Below, in pieces: positions 25,462 to 33,918 of a DNA stretch of 64,000 nucleotides (its first letter is position 1; the number at the start of each line of letters is the position of its first letter). The DNA is taken from contig NZ_CP110678.1 in assembly GCF_026167545.1 (NCBI RefSeq), positions 1,795,501 to 1,859,500 on the forward strand, in the 5' to 3' direction. The stretch comes from Sphingomonas sp. S1-29 (lineage in GTDB: Bacteria > Pseudomonadota > Alphaproteobacteria > Sphingomonadales > Sphingomonadaceae). The notes below the pieces were generated by a model, which was given only the letters and a program-made list of their open reading frames with translations, had not been told where the DNA came from and did not search any database. The position numbers and the translations under genes are program-made.

Positions 25462-26028
25462 CTAGCGTGACGCTCCGGGAACCCACAAAACGTCGCCCGT
25501 CGCCATTTTGTTCACATGCCGCGACAAAACAAACAGCAGGTCGGACAGCCGGTTGATGTACATCAACGCCGCCGGGTTGAGCGGCGCGGCCTCGTTCGCC
25601 GCGACCATGCTGCGCTCGGCACGGCGCACCACCGCGCGCGCGACATGCAGCGCCGCCGCGACCGGATCGCCGCCGGGGAGCACGAAGCTGGTCAGCGGAT
25701 CGAGATCGTCATTGGCGCGGTCGATCGCTTCCTCGAGCCGCTCGACCTGGCCTTCGGTGACGCGGAGGTCGTGCGCGCCGGGTTCTGGCCCCCAAGGCGT
25801 CGCGAGGTCGGCGCCAAGGTCGAACAGTTCGTTCTGGATGCGCAGCAGCAGCTCGCGCTGCGCTCCGGCGGCCATCTGGACCACCACGACGCCGAGCACC
25901 GAATTGGCCTCGTCGACATCGCCGATCGCCGCCATCAGCGGCGCGCTCTTCGAGATGCGCGAGCCATCGACCAGCCCCGACGTCCCGGCATCGCCAGTGC
26001 GGGTATAGATGCGGTTGAGCTTTACCAG
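25462..26028 (-). CDS. Cob(I)alamin adenosyltransferase, PduO type, with probable CTG start
   Basis: A 188-residue ATP:cob(I)alamin adenosyltransferase that makes adenosylcobalamin. The family N-terminus VKLNRIYTRTGDAGTSGLVD is encoded just upstream of the first usable ATG (25935, MAAIGDVDE) and contains the ATP-binding TRTGD. The only codon in place for the usual initiating Met is CTG at 26028-26026; no ATG, GTG or TTG lies in frame before a stop. Other blocks are VDEANSVLG, IQNELFDLGADLATP, ARAVVRRAERS and YINRLSDLLFVL. The CTG lies 4 nt after the HIG1 stop, which suggests coupled initiation. Confidence 0.9.
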   Translation of the reverse strand: MVKLNRIYTRTGDAGTSGLVDGSRISKSAPLMAAIGDVDEANSVLGVVVVQMAAGAQRELLLRIQNELFDLGADLATPWGPEPGAHDLRVTEGQVERLEEAIDRANDDLDPLTSFVLPGGDPVAAALHVARAVVRRAERSMVAANEAAPLNPAALMYINRLSDLLFVLSRHVNKMATGDVLWVPGASR

Positions 26029-26032
26029 CGGA

Positions 26033-26260
26033 TCAGGTCCGGCCGCCGACGAACAGGATCGCGACCACGATCAGGATCGCGATCGCTTGAAAGAAGATGC
26101 GCGCCTGCATCATCTTGTTCGATCGCAGCGCCGGCGCGCTGACCCCCTCGCCTTTGAGTTCGGCTTCGGTCGTCTTCAGGAAGATGACGATGCCGCGAAC
26201 CAACGCCACGACGGTGGCGAGCATCGCAGCGACGAGCAGGATGACGAGGAAGGTGTTCAT
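26033..26260 (-). CDS. HIG1-domain twin-transmembrane protein
   Basis: A 75-residue inner-membrane protein with two helices (about 5-28 and 55-72) joined by a polar loop. Between them, NKMMQARIFFQA carries the R-x-x-x-Q core typical of HIG1 domains. Mitochondrial HIG1 proteins associate with respiratory supercomplexes. Bacterial members are not well characterised. It lies 9 bp after gluQRS and 4 bp before the PduO start. It is not near the oxidase genes of this window. Confidence 0.87.
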   Translation of the reverse strand: MNTFLVILLVAAMLATVVALVRGIVIFLKTTEAELKGEGVSAPALRSNKMMQARIFFQAIAILIVVAILFVGGRT

Positions 26261-26269
26261 GGGAAAGAT

Positions 26270-27121
26270 TTAGGCCTTCGGGCTCGAAAATCCAACCCAT
26301 GGCTGCCCTGTCCTTAGGGCGGTAGCGAAGGCGGCGCCGTCGATCCCCTCGGCGCGCATCGCCCCCAGGCTCGGCGCGCCGCTGCGCTTGGCGAGCCGCT
26401 CGCCATCGGCGCCGAGCACCAGCGGGTGGTGATGATAGCGCGGGGTGGGCAGATCGAGCAGCGCCTGGAGCAGCCGGTGGATGTCGGTCGCGCCGAACAG
26501 GTCGACTCCGCGCACCACGTCGGTCACGCCTTGCGCGGCATCGTCGATCGTCACCGCCAGGTGATAGCTGGCGGGGGCATCCTTGCGCGCCAGCACGACG
26601 TCGCCCTGCGCCAGCGGATCGGCGTGGACGGTGCCTACGCGCTCGTCATGCCAGTCGAGCGCGCCGACAATCGCCACCGCCGCCGCCATGTCGATCCGCC
26701 AGGCGTGCGGCTGCCCCATCCGCGCCGTGCGTGTCTCGGGCGACAGCGACCGGCAGGTCCCCGGATACACCGCGCCACCCGGCCCGTGCGGCGCCGAACC
26801 ACTCGCGGCGATATCGGCGCGGGTGCAGAAACACGGATACAGCAATCCGCGCGCGCGCAATCGGTCGAGCGCCTGCTGATACCGCGCCAGCCGGGCCGAT
26901 TGATACACCACCGGCCCGTCCCAGGTCAGCCCAAGCCATGCCAGATCCTCGAGGATCCCCGCCACATGCTCGGGCCGGCTGCGCGTGCCGTCGATATCCT
27001 CGATCCGCAGCAAAAAGCGGCCGCCGCGTGCCCGCGCGAAATCATGCGCGGCGATCGCCGATACTGCATGGCCGGCGTGCAGCCGCCCGGTGGGGCTCGG
27101 CGCGAAACGCGAAACGATCAT
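26270..27121 (-). CDS. gluQRS: Glutamyl-Q tRNA(Asp) synthetase
   Basis: A 283-residue class I synthetase-like enzyme that loads glutamate onto queuosine of tRNA-Asp; it lacks an anticodon-binding domain. It starts MIVSRFAPSPTGRLHAGH (HIGH variant HAGH at 15-18). The zinc-binding cysteines are in PCFCTRADI and YPGTC, and the KMSKS-like loop is ERLAKRSGAP. The start at 27121 fits the family. The upstream start at 27151 adds ten unrelated residues. It leads a same-strand run with HIG1, PduO, egtB and egtD. Confidence 0.95.
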   Translation of the reverse strand: MIVSRFAPSPTGRLHAGHAVSAIAAHDFARARGGRFLLRIEDIDGTRSRPEHVAGILEDLAWLGLTWDGPVVYQSARLARYQQALDRLRARGLLYPCFCTRADIAASGSAPHGPGGAVYPGTCRSLSPETRTARMGQPHAWRIDMAAAVAIVGALDWHDERVGTVHADPLAQGDVVLARKDAPASYHLAVTIDDAAQGVTDVVRGVDLFGATDIHRLLQALLDLPTPRYHHHPLVLGADGERLAKRSGAPSLGAMRAEGIDGAAFATALRTGQPWVGFSSPKA

Positions 27122-27246
27122 CGGCTCCCTCCTTTGCTCGGTTCGCCCCAATTCAGCCCCCTTGACCGTGAGTCACGCGGCGTGCTGTCATACGCACGTC
27201 ACGGTAAATCGCGACAGGGAAGCGAGTAGAGGGAGTTGGGAGCCTC

Positions 27247-27813
27247 ATGTACCATCCCGATCTGATCCGGCACCCCGATGGTTGTCCCGCGCTGGTGCTC
27301 AACGCCGACTTTACCCCGCTCAGCTATTATCCGCTGAGCGTCTGGCCATGGCAGACCGCGATCAAGGCGGTGTTCCTCGATCGCGTGAACATCGTTTCCA
27401 ATTACGAGCGCGAAATCCGCAGCCCCAGCGCGCGGATCAAATTGCCCTCGGTCATCGCGCTCAAGCAATATGTCCGCCCGTCGGCGTTTCCGGCGTTCAC
27501 CCGCTTTAACCTGTTCCTGCGCGACAAGTTCACCTGCCAATATTGCGGATCGCTGGGGGACCTCACCTTCGATCACGTCGTCCCGCGCGCGCAAGGCGGG
27601 CGGACGACTTGGGAGAATGTCTGCACCGCCTGTGCGCCGTGCAACCTCAAGAAAGGCGGGCGCACCCCGAAGCAGGCGCATATGCCGCTCCACGTCACGC
27701 CGATTCGTCCGACGAGCTGGCAGTTGCAGGAACATGGCCGGCGCTTTCCGCCGAATTACCTGCACGCGACCTGGCACGACTGGCTGTATTGGGATGTCGA
27801 ACTCGACGCGTAA
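27247..27813 (+). CDS. HNH endonuclease
   Basis: A 188-residue protein with an HNH nuclease fold. The N-terminal part (PALVLNADFTPLSYYPLSVW, AIKAVFLDRVNIV) is the usual companion of this cellular HNH family. The catalytic part (about 93-145) has two zinc-binding pairs, CQYCG and CTACAPC, around FDHVVPRAQGGRTTWENV. It is common in alphaproteobacterial core genomes rather than in mobile DNA, and its role is not established. It is divergent from gluQRS. Confidence 0.92.
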   Translation: MYHPDLIRHPDGCPALVLNADFTPLSYYPLSVWPWQTAIKAVFLDRVNIVSNYEREIRSPSARIKLPSVIALKQYVRPSAFPAFTRFNLFLRDKFTCQYCGSLGDLTFDHVVPRAQGGRTTWENVCTACAPCNLKKGGRTPKQAHMPLHVTPIRPTSWQLQEHGRRFPPNYLHATWHDWLYWDVELDA

Positions 27814-27883
27814 CGGTTTCGATTGCAACGATACTGACGGTGCTATAGCCTCCTAAGTCACCGCAAGGTTGGGGAGAAATAGC

Positions 27884-29953
27884 ATGAAATATCCGTCGTT
27901 CGCGCGTGCCGCATCGCTGGCAGCGCTTAGTGCCGCGTTGCTCGCGCCATTCCAGATTTCGGCGCAGACCGCTCCGGCGCCCGCCGCCGGCCAGTTGATC
28001 CCGCGCGAGCTGATCTTCGGCAATCCCAGCCGGTCGGGCGCGCAGGTGAGCCCCGACGGCAAGCATGTCTCGTGGCTGGCGCCGGTCGACGGGGTGATGA
28101 ACCTGTGGGTCGCGCCGATCGCCACGCCGACCCAAGGAAAAGCGATCACTGCCGACAAGGGCCGCGGCATCACCCAATATTTCTGGGCACCCGATGGGAG
28201 CCATGTGATGTACGTCCAAGACGCCGGCGGAAACGAAAATTTCCACGTCTTCGCGGTCGCCGCAGCGGGTGGCGCGCCGCGCGACCTGACCCCCGTCGAC
28301 GGCAAGGTCCGCGCGATGGTGCAGGGGGTGAGCAGCCTTCGCCCCGAGGTCGTGCTGGTCGGGCTCAACGATCGCGACCCGCAATTCTTCGATCTGTACG
28401 AGATCGATTACAAGGCGGGCACGCGCAAGCTGGTGCTGCAGAACCCCGGCTATGGCTCGATCCTGACCGACAACCAGTTCAAGCCGCGCTTCGGGATGAA
28501 GCAGGTGCCCGGCGGCGGATCGAGCGTCGAACGGCGCGAGGCCGATGGCAGCTGGAAGCCGGTGTTTCAGATCGCCAACGAAGACGCCTTCACCACCAAC
28601 CCGGTGGGCTTCAACAAGGACGGCAGCGCCTTTTACTGGGTCGACAGCCGCGGCCGCGACAAGGCGGCGCTGATGCGGATGGACCCCGCGACGCTCAAGT
28701 CGACGATGATCGCGCAGAGCGACCGCGCCGACATCCAGGGCATCATCGCCGACCCCAAGACCTTCGAGCCGATCGCCTATTCGGTGAACTATCTCAAGAA
28801 CGACTGGACCGGGCTTACCCCCGAAGCGAAGGCCGACCTGGCCTTCCTGAAGGGCAAGCTGCCCGGCGAGATCGCGATCACCTCGATCACCGACGATGGC
28901 CGGCTGGCGACGGTCGCGGCCTTCGCCGCCGAGGCACCGGGGACGTCGTATCTGTACGATCGCCAGGCCAAGACGCTGACCAAGCTGTTCGACGTCCGCC
29001 CCGAGCTTGCGAACTACAGGCTCCAGCCGATGCAACCGGTCGAAATTCCCACCGGTGACGGCAAGACGCTGGTGAGCTACCTCACGCTGCCCGCGGGCGC
29101 CGATGCCAATGGCGACGGCAAGGCCGACAAGCCGGTGCCGATGGTGTTGTTCGTCCATGGCGGCCCATGGGCGCGCGACGGCTATGGCTATAACGGCACC
29201 CACCAATGGCTCGCCAATCGCGGCTATGCGGTGCTGAGCGTCAATTATCGCGGCTCGACGGGGTTCGGAAAGGGCTTCGTCAACGCAGCGATCGGCGAAT
29301 GGTCGGGCAAGATGCACCAGGATCTACTCGATTCGGTCGATTGGGCTGTGAAGCAGGGGGTCGCGACCCCTGACAAGGTGGCGATCATGGGCGGCTCGTA
29401 CGGCGGCTATGCGACGCTGGTCGGGGTTACCTTCACCCCCGAGACCTTCGCCTGCGGGGTCGACATCGTCGGCCCGTCGAACCTCAAGACGCTGATGGAG
29501 AGCTTCCCGGCCTATTGGCGGCCGATGCTCGAGGGGACCTTCTACAAGCATATCGGCGACCCGACCAAGCCCGACGACGTCAAGCGGATGATGGCGCAGT
29601 CGCCGATCAGCCGGGTCGATGCGATCAAGGTGCCGCTGCTGATCGGGCAAGGGCAGAACGACCCGCGCGTGGTGAAGGCCGAGAGCGACCAGATCGTCGA
29701 GGCGATGCGCGCCAAGAAGCTGCCGGTGACCTATGTCAACTATCCCGACGAGGGCCATGGCTTCCAGCGCCCGCCCAACCGGCTGAGCTTCAATGCGGTC
29801 GCCGAGGGCTTCCTGGGCCAGTGCCTGGGCGGCAAGGCCGAACCGATCGGCGACGATTTCACCGGATCGACGCTGCAGGTGCTCGAGGGCGCGCAATATG
29901 TGCCGGGGCTGGCCGAGGCTTTGCCCAAGGCTGCGCCTGCCGGGGGGCAGTAA
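27884..29953 (+). CDS. S9 family peptidase (prolyl oligopeptidase type), exported
   Basis: A 689-residue serine peptidase. The ATG at 27884 has GGGGAG about 8 nt upstream and opens a signal peptide (MKYPSFARAASLAALSAALL...ISAQ). The N-terminal part is a beta-propeller. The C-terminal alpha/beta-hydrolase domain has VLFVHGGPWARDGYGYN, the nucleophile in MGGSYGGYATL (Ser near 505), the acid in GQGQNDPRVV, and the catalytic His in YPDEGHGF. It is probably periplasmic and degrades peptides. A hairpin and a repeat follow. Confidence 0.94.
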   Translation: MKYPSFARAASLAALSAALLAPFQISAQTAPAPAAGQLIPRELIFGNPSRSGAQVSPDGKHVSWLAPVDGVMNLWVAPIATPTQGKAITADKGRGITQYFWAPDGSHVMYVQDAGGNENFHVFAVAAAGGAPRDLTPVDGKVRAMVQGVSSLRPEVVLVGLNDRDPQFFDLYEIDYKAGTRKLVLQNPGYGSILTDNQFKPRFGMKQVPGGGSSVERREADGSWKPVFQIANEDAFTTNPVGFNKDGSAFYWVDSRGRDKAALMRMDPATLKSTMIAQSDRADIQGIIADPKTFEPIAYSVNYLKNDWTGLTPEAKADLAFLKGKLPGEIAITSITDDGRLATVAAFAAEAPGTSYLYDRQAKTLTKLFDVRPELANYRLQPMQPVEIPTGDGKTLVSYLTLPAGADANGDGKADKPVPMVLFVHGGPWARDGYGYNGTHQWLANRGYAVLSVNYRGSTGFGKGFVNAAIGEWSGKMHQDLLDSVDWAVKQGVATPDKVAIMGGSYGGYATLVGVTFTPETFACGVDIVGPSNLKTLMESFPAYWRPMLEGTFYKHIGDPTKPDDVKRMMAQSPISRVDAIKVPLLIGQGQNDPRVVKAESDQIVEAMRAKKLPVTYVNYPDEGHGFQRPPNRLSFNAVAEGFLGQCLGGKAEPIGDDFTGSTLQVLEGAQYVPGLAEALPKAAPAGGQ

Positions 29954-29959
29954 GCAAGC

Positions 29960-29995
29960 GGGGATGCGGTGAGGCACCGACCTCACCCCATCCCC
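29960..29995 (+). terminator. Hairpin terminator after the S9 peptidase
   Basis: GGGGATG-C-GGTGAGG pairs with CCTCACC-C-CATCCCC around a 6-base loop CACCGA, with one C-C mismatch, only 6 bp after the stop codon. A short pyrimidine run follows but no true T-run. Confidence 0.55.
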
Positions 29996-30000
29996 CTTCC

Positions 30001-30091
30001 GTCACCCCGGACTTGATCCGGGGTCCACCTCTCCCCAACCACCGGCACGGGTTGTTGCACGCTGGACCCCGGATTAAGTCCGGGGTGACGG
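30001..30091. repeat. Long-arm inverted repeat, family F
   Basis: Twenty-seven-base arms that start GTCACCCCGGACTTGATCCG and end CGGATTAAGTCCGGGGTGAC differ by one base pair. The inner spacer has a small AACC/GGTT hairpin. The arm is shared with 8952-9055. Confidence 0.85.
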
Positions 30092-30205
30092 CTTGGGGTA
30101 CGGCCCCGCCCCGCCCCCAACTCCCGACGTGACGAGGGTAAACCCGCGGTATATGCTGGCCACCTTGCGCGCAGCGTATTAGCGCGATAATACAGCAGCG
30201 GGCAT

Positions 30206-32275
30206 ATGCGTATCGACACTCTCGACCAATGGCGACCGACGCCCGCGCCCGGTGATCCGTTCGCCCCCGCTTTGTCGTCGCCCAACCCCGCGCCCCCCGC
30301 CCCGCCGCCGGGCGAACCCCCGCTGCCGCCATCATGGCGCCCGAGCCCGATGCGCTGGATCGCGCGCGGCCTGGCCGGGCTGATCGTGCTGCTGGTGCTC
30401 GTCATCGCGTGGCTGGCGATCACCGCGCCGATGTCGAAGTCGCTCGAACCGCCGGTGCCGCCGTCGGTGACCTTGCTGTCGGCCGAGGGCGACCCGATCG
30501 CGCGGCACGGCGCGATCATCGGCACGCGCGTCGACGCGACCAAGCTGCCCGCGCACGTCAAGGCGGCGTTCCTGGCGATCGAGGACCGCCGCTTCCGCAG
30601 CCATTGGGGAGTCGATCCGCGCGGCATCGCGCGCGCTTTCGTCAACAACGTGTTCACCAGCCGCTCGTCGCAGGGCGGCAGCACGATCACCCAGCAATTG
30701 GCGAAGAACGCCTTTCTCTCGTCGGACCGGACGCTGGGCCGCAAGGCGCAGGAGCTGATGATCGCCTTCTGGCTCGAAGCGTGGCTGACCAAGGACGAGA
30801 TCCTGTCGCGCTATCTGTCGAACGTCTATTTCGGCGACAACGCCTACGGCCTCGACGCCGCCGCCAACCATTATTTCAGCCGCGACCCCGAGGATCTGAG
30901 CATCGGCCAGGCAGCGATGCTCGCAGGACTGGTCAAGGCGCCGTCGCGGCTGGCGCCGTCGAAGAACCTGTCAGGTGCGCGCGCGCGCCAGGCCTTGGTG
31001 GTGGCGGCGATGGCCGATGCGGGCTTCATCAGCGAAGCCGAGGCCGACGACGTGTCGCCCGCGCGGCTCAAGATGGCCAAGACCAAAAGGCTGCCGACGG
31101 GCTCCTATTTCGCCGATTGGGTGATGCCGCAGGCGCGCGACCAGGCGGGCGCGATCGGCGCCGACCAGACGGTCAAGACCACGCTCGAGACGCGGCTGCA
31201 GCGTGCCGCCGAACGCGCGGTGCGCAATGCGGGCCTGCGCGAGGCGCAGGTGGCGATCGTTTCGATGCGGCCCGACGGGCGGATCGTCGCGATGGTCGGC
31301 GGCAAGGATTACGCCAAGAGCCCGTTCAACCGCGCGACGCAGGCGCGGCGCCAGCCGGGATCGACCTTCAAGCTGTTCGTCTATCTCGCCGCCTTGCGCG
31401 CGGGGATGGAGCCCGACGACATGGTCGAGGACCGCCCGGTGACGATCGGCGAATGGAGCCCCAAAAACTCGGACGGGCGCTATCTTGGCGACATCAGCCT
31501 GGCGCAGGCGTTCGCGCGATCGAGCAACGTCGCCGCCGCGCGGCTGACCCAACAATTGGGGCCGAAAGCGGTGATCAAGGCCGCGCGCGACCTCGGCATC
31601 TCGACCCCGATCCCCAACGAGGCGACGATCGCGCTCGGCACCTCTTCGGTCTCGTTGATCGAGCTGACCGCCGCCTATGCCGCGATCGCCGCGGGCGAAG
31701 CGCCGGTGCGCGCGCGCGGGCTGTCGCAAGTGGCCGAGGGGAGCTGGCTCGAACGGCTGGGGATCGACACGCAGCGCATCCCCGCTCGCCAGCTCGAAGA
31801 CATGCGAAGCCTGCTCGCCGGTTCGATCGCGCAGGGCACCGGGCGGCAGGCGCGGCTGTCGGTCGAGGCGTTCGGCAAGACCGGCACGACGCAGGACAAT
31901 CGCGACGCGCTGTTCATCGGCTATGCCGACGGCATCGTCACCGGCGTGTGGGTCGGCAATGACGACAATACGCCGAACGCCGGGCTGTCGGGCGGCGGCG
32001 TGCCTGCGCGGATCTGGCGCGACTATATGATGCGCGCGACCGGCGCGAGCGCGGGCGGCCGCCCGCCCGAGGCGATCGAAGTCGTCGAGGAAGCCGCGAA
32101 CGTCGCTGAGATGCTCGGCGACGAATTCGGCGTCGAGGTGCCACCGATCGACCTTCAGGGCGAGTTCGAAGGGCTCGGGCTGAACCTGCGCGTCGGCCCC
32201 GATGGCGAGATCGAGATGGGCCCCGGGGAAAGGCGCCGCGAAGAGGAACCGCCGCCCGAAGAGGAAGCGTTCTGA
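30206..32275 (+). CDS. Class A penicillin-binding protein (PBP1A-like)
   Basis: A 689-residue bifunctional peptidoglycan synthase. A proline-rich cytosolic tail (1-50) precedes one membrane helix (about 53-73). The glycosyltransferase domain has AIEDRRFRSHWGVDPRGI (catalytic Glu near 126), GGSTITQQLAKN and SRYLSNVYFG. The transpeptidase domain has the three motifs PGSTFK (about 385), SSN (about 438) and KTGTT (about 557). The end is acidic (RREEEPPPEEEAF). A TTGCGC-17-TAATAC promoter-like pair at 30165-30193 would leave almost no leader. Confidence 0.95.
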   Translation: MRIDTLDQWRPTPAPGDPFAPALSSPNPAPPAPPPGEPPLPPSWRPSPMRWIARGLAGLIVLLVLVIAWLAITAPMSKSLEPPVPPSVTLLSAEGDPIARHGAIIGTRVDATKLPAHVKAAFLAIEDRRFRSHWGVDPRGIARAFVNNVFTSRSSQGGSTITQQLAKNAFLSSDRTLGRKAQELMIAFWLEAWLTKDEILSRYLSNVYFGDNAYGLDAAANHYFSRDPEDLSIGQAAMLAGLVKAPSRLAPSKNLSGARARQALVVAAMADAGFISEAEADDVSPARLKMAKTKRLPTGSYFADWVMPQARDQAGAIGADQTVKTTLETRLQRAAERAVRNAGLREAQVAIVSMRPDGRIVAMVGGKDYAKSPFNRATQARRQPGSTFKLFVYLAALRAGMEPDDMVEDRPVTIGEWSPKNSDGRYLGDISLAQAFARSSNVAAARLTQQLGPKAVIKAARDLGISTPIPNEATIALGTSSVSLIELTAAYAAIAAGEAPVRARGLSQVAEGSWLERLGIDTQRIPARQLEDMRSLLAGSIAQGTGRQARLSVEAFGKTGTTQDNRDALFIGYADGIVTGVWVGNDDNTPNAGLSGGGVPARIWRDYMMRATGASAGGRPPEAIEVVEEAANVAEMLGDEFGVEVPPIDLQGEFEGLGLNLRVGPDGEIEMGPGERRREEEPPPEEEAF

Positions 32276-32285
32276 ACCTAACGCA

Positions 32286-32850
32286 CCTCCCCCGCCAGGG
32301 GGAGGCGGACGCTCCAGCGTCCGTCAGAGGGGGCGGATAGGGAAACCGTGGTGGCGCATACCGAAGCGCATCGCTTACCTCCCCCTCCGTCAGCCGCTGG
32401 CTGACACCTCCCCCTGGCGGGGGAGGACCATGCTGGTCGAAGCTTCGCGTCGGTCGCAACCCAAACCGCCCGGGGTGCCGCCCACCCCAAATCCTCCCCC
32501 GCCAGGGGGAGGTGGCGGGCGCCTCGGCGCCCGTCGGAGGGGGCGGATGGGGGAACCGTGGTGGCGCATACCGACGCGCATCGCTTACCTCCCCCTCCGT
32601 CAGCCTTTGGCTGACACCTCCCCCTGGCGGGGGAGGATCATGCCGGCCGAGCTTGGGGTCGGTCGTGACCCAAATCGCACAGGATGCCGCCCACCCCAAA
32701 TCCTCCCCCGCCAGGGGGAGATGGCGGGCGCCTCGGCGCCCGTCGGAGGGGGCGGATCAGGAAATCGTGGTGGCGCATACCGAAGCGCATCGCTTACCTC
32801 CCCCTCCGTCAGCCTTTGGCTGACACCTTCCTGGCGGGGGAGGATGCGGC
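32286..32850. repeat. Three-unit tandem array, about 208-bp period, filling the 32276-32916 gap
   Basis: Units start at 32286, 32493 and 32702 (spacing 207 and 209). Each has CCTCCCCCGCCAGGGGGAG, an internal hairpin, GGAGGGGGCGGAT or close, then a non-palindromic core CGTGGTGGCGCATACCGA...GCGCATCGCTTAC, then CCCCCTCCGTCAGCC...GGCTGACACC. The internal hairpin is GGACGC/GCGTCC in unit 1 but GGGCGC/GCGCCC in units 2 and 3. The rest of the 641-bp gap shows no gene. Confidence 0.88.
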
Positions 32851-32916
32851 TGGCCTCCTCCCGCCGGCAGGAGAAGGATTATTGACGCCCTTCACGCCCT
32901 TCCCCATTGCTCCCCC

Positions 32917-33918
32917 ATGCGCTTCTTCTCGGACAACGCCGCCCCCGTTTGCCAACCCGTGCTCGACGCGATGCTGGCGGCCAACACGCTCGACACCGCC
33001 TATGATGGCGACCGCTGGAGCAAACGGCTCGACGGCGCGATGTCCGATCTGTTCGAAACGCAGGTCGCGTGCCTGTGGGTGCCCACCGGCACCGCCGCCA
33101 ACGCGCTCGCGCTCGCCGCGATGGTCCCGCCGCACGGCGCGACGATCTGCCATGCCGAGGCGCATATCCAGGTCGACGAATGCGGCGCGCCCGAATTCTT
33201 CACGCATGGCGCCAAATTGCTGCTGGTCGAGGGTGACGGGGCCAAGCTGACCCCCGCGGCACTCGCCGAAACGCTGGGCAACATCCGCGACGATGTCCAC
33301 CAGGTCCAGCCGCACGCGGTGTCGATCACCAACGCCACCGAATATGGCCGCGTCTATACCCCCGCCGAAGTCGCCGCGATCGCCGAAGTGATCCGCCCGC
33401 GCGGGCTCGGGCTGCACATGGACGGCGCGCGCTTTGCCAATGCGGTCGCGCATCTGGGCTGTTCGCCCGCCGATGTCACCTGGCGCGCCGGCGTCGATGC
33501 GCTGAGCTTCGGCTTCGTCAAGAATGGCGGCATGGGGGCGGAGGCACTCGTGTTCTTCAAACCCGAGCTTGCCGCCGCCACCCGCTATCGCCGCAAGCGC
33601 GCAGGGCATTTACTGTCGAAGGGGCGGTTCCTGGCGGCGCAAATCCTGGCGATGCTCGAAAACGATGTATGGCTGGACAATGCCCGCGCCGCCAATGCCG
33701 GCGCGCAATTGCTGGCGCAGGCGGCAGGCGAGCGGCTGGTCCAGCCGGTCGAGGCGAACGAGGTGTTCCTGCGCCTCACCGCCCACGAAGCAGCTGGGCT
33801 TCGCGCGCAGGGCTTCGATTTCTACGATTGGGGCGCGGGTGAAGCGCGGCTGGTCACCGCCTGGGACCAGGGCGCAGACGTCGTCGCCCCGCTCGCGCAA
33901 GCGATCGCCGCGCTTTGA
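32917..33918 (+). CDS. ltaE: Low-specificity L-threonine aldolase
   Basis: A 333-residue PLP enzyme that cleaves threonine or allo-threonine to glycine and acetaldehyde. Family blocks are MRFFSDNAAPVCQPVLDAM, VPTGTAANALALAAM, HIQVDECGAPEFF, HMDGARFANAVAHL and the PLP lysine in SFGFVKNGGMGAEA. Length is normal. The stop overlaps the EamA gene start as TTGA, so the two are coupled. Confidence 0.93.
   Translation: MRFFSDNAAPVCQPVLDAMLAANTLDTAYDGDRWSKRLDGAMSDLFETQVACLWVPTGTAANALALAAMVPPHGATICHAEAHIQVDECGAPEFFTHGAKLLLVEGDGAKLTPAALAETLGNIRDDVHQVQPHAVSITNATEYGRVYTPAEVAAIAEVIRPRGLGLHMDGARFANAVAHLGCSPADVTWRAGVDALSFGFVKNGGMGAEALVFFKPELAAATRYRRKRAGHLLSKGRFLAAQILAMLENDVWLDNARAANAGAQLLAQAAGERLVQPVEANEVFLRLTAHEAAGLRAQGFDFYDWGAGEARLVTAWDQGADVVAPLAQAIAAL

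Noticed and set aside
30165-30193. TTGCGC-17-TAATAC promoter for the PBP gene
   Set aside because: Transcription would start about 6 nt before the ATG. It was noted in the gene entry but not called.
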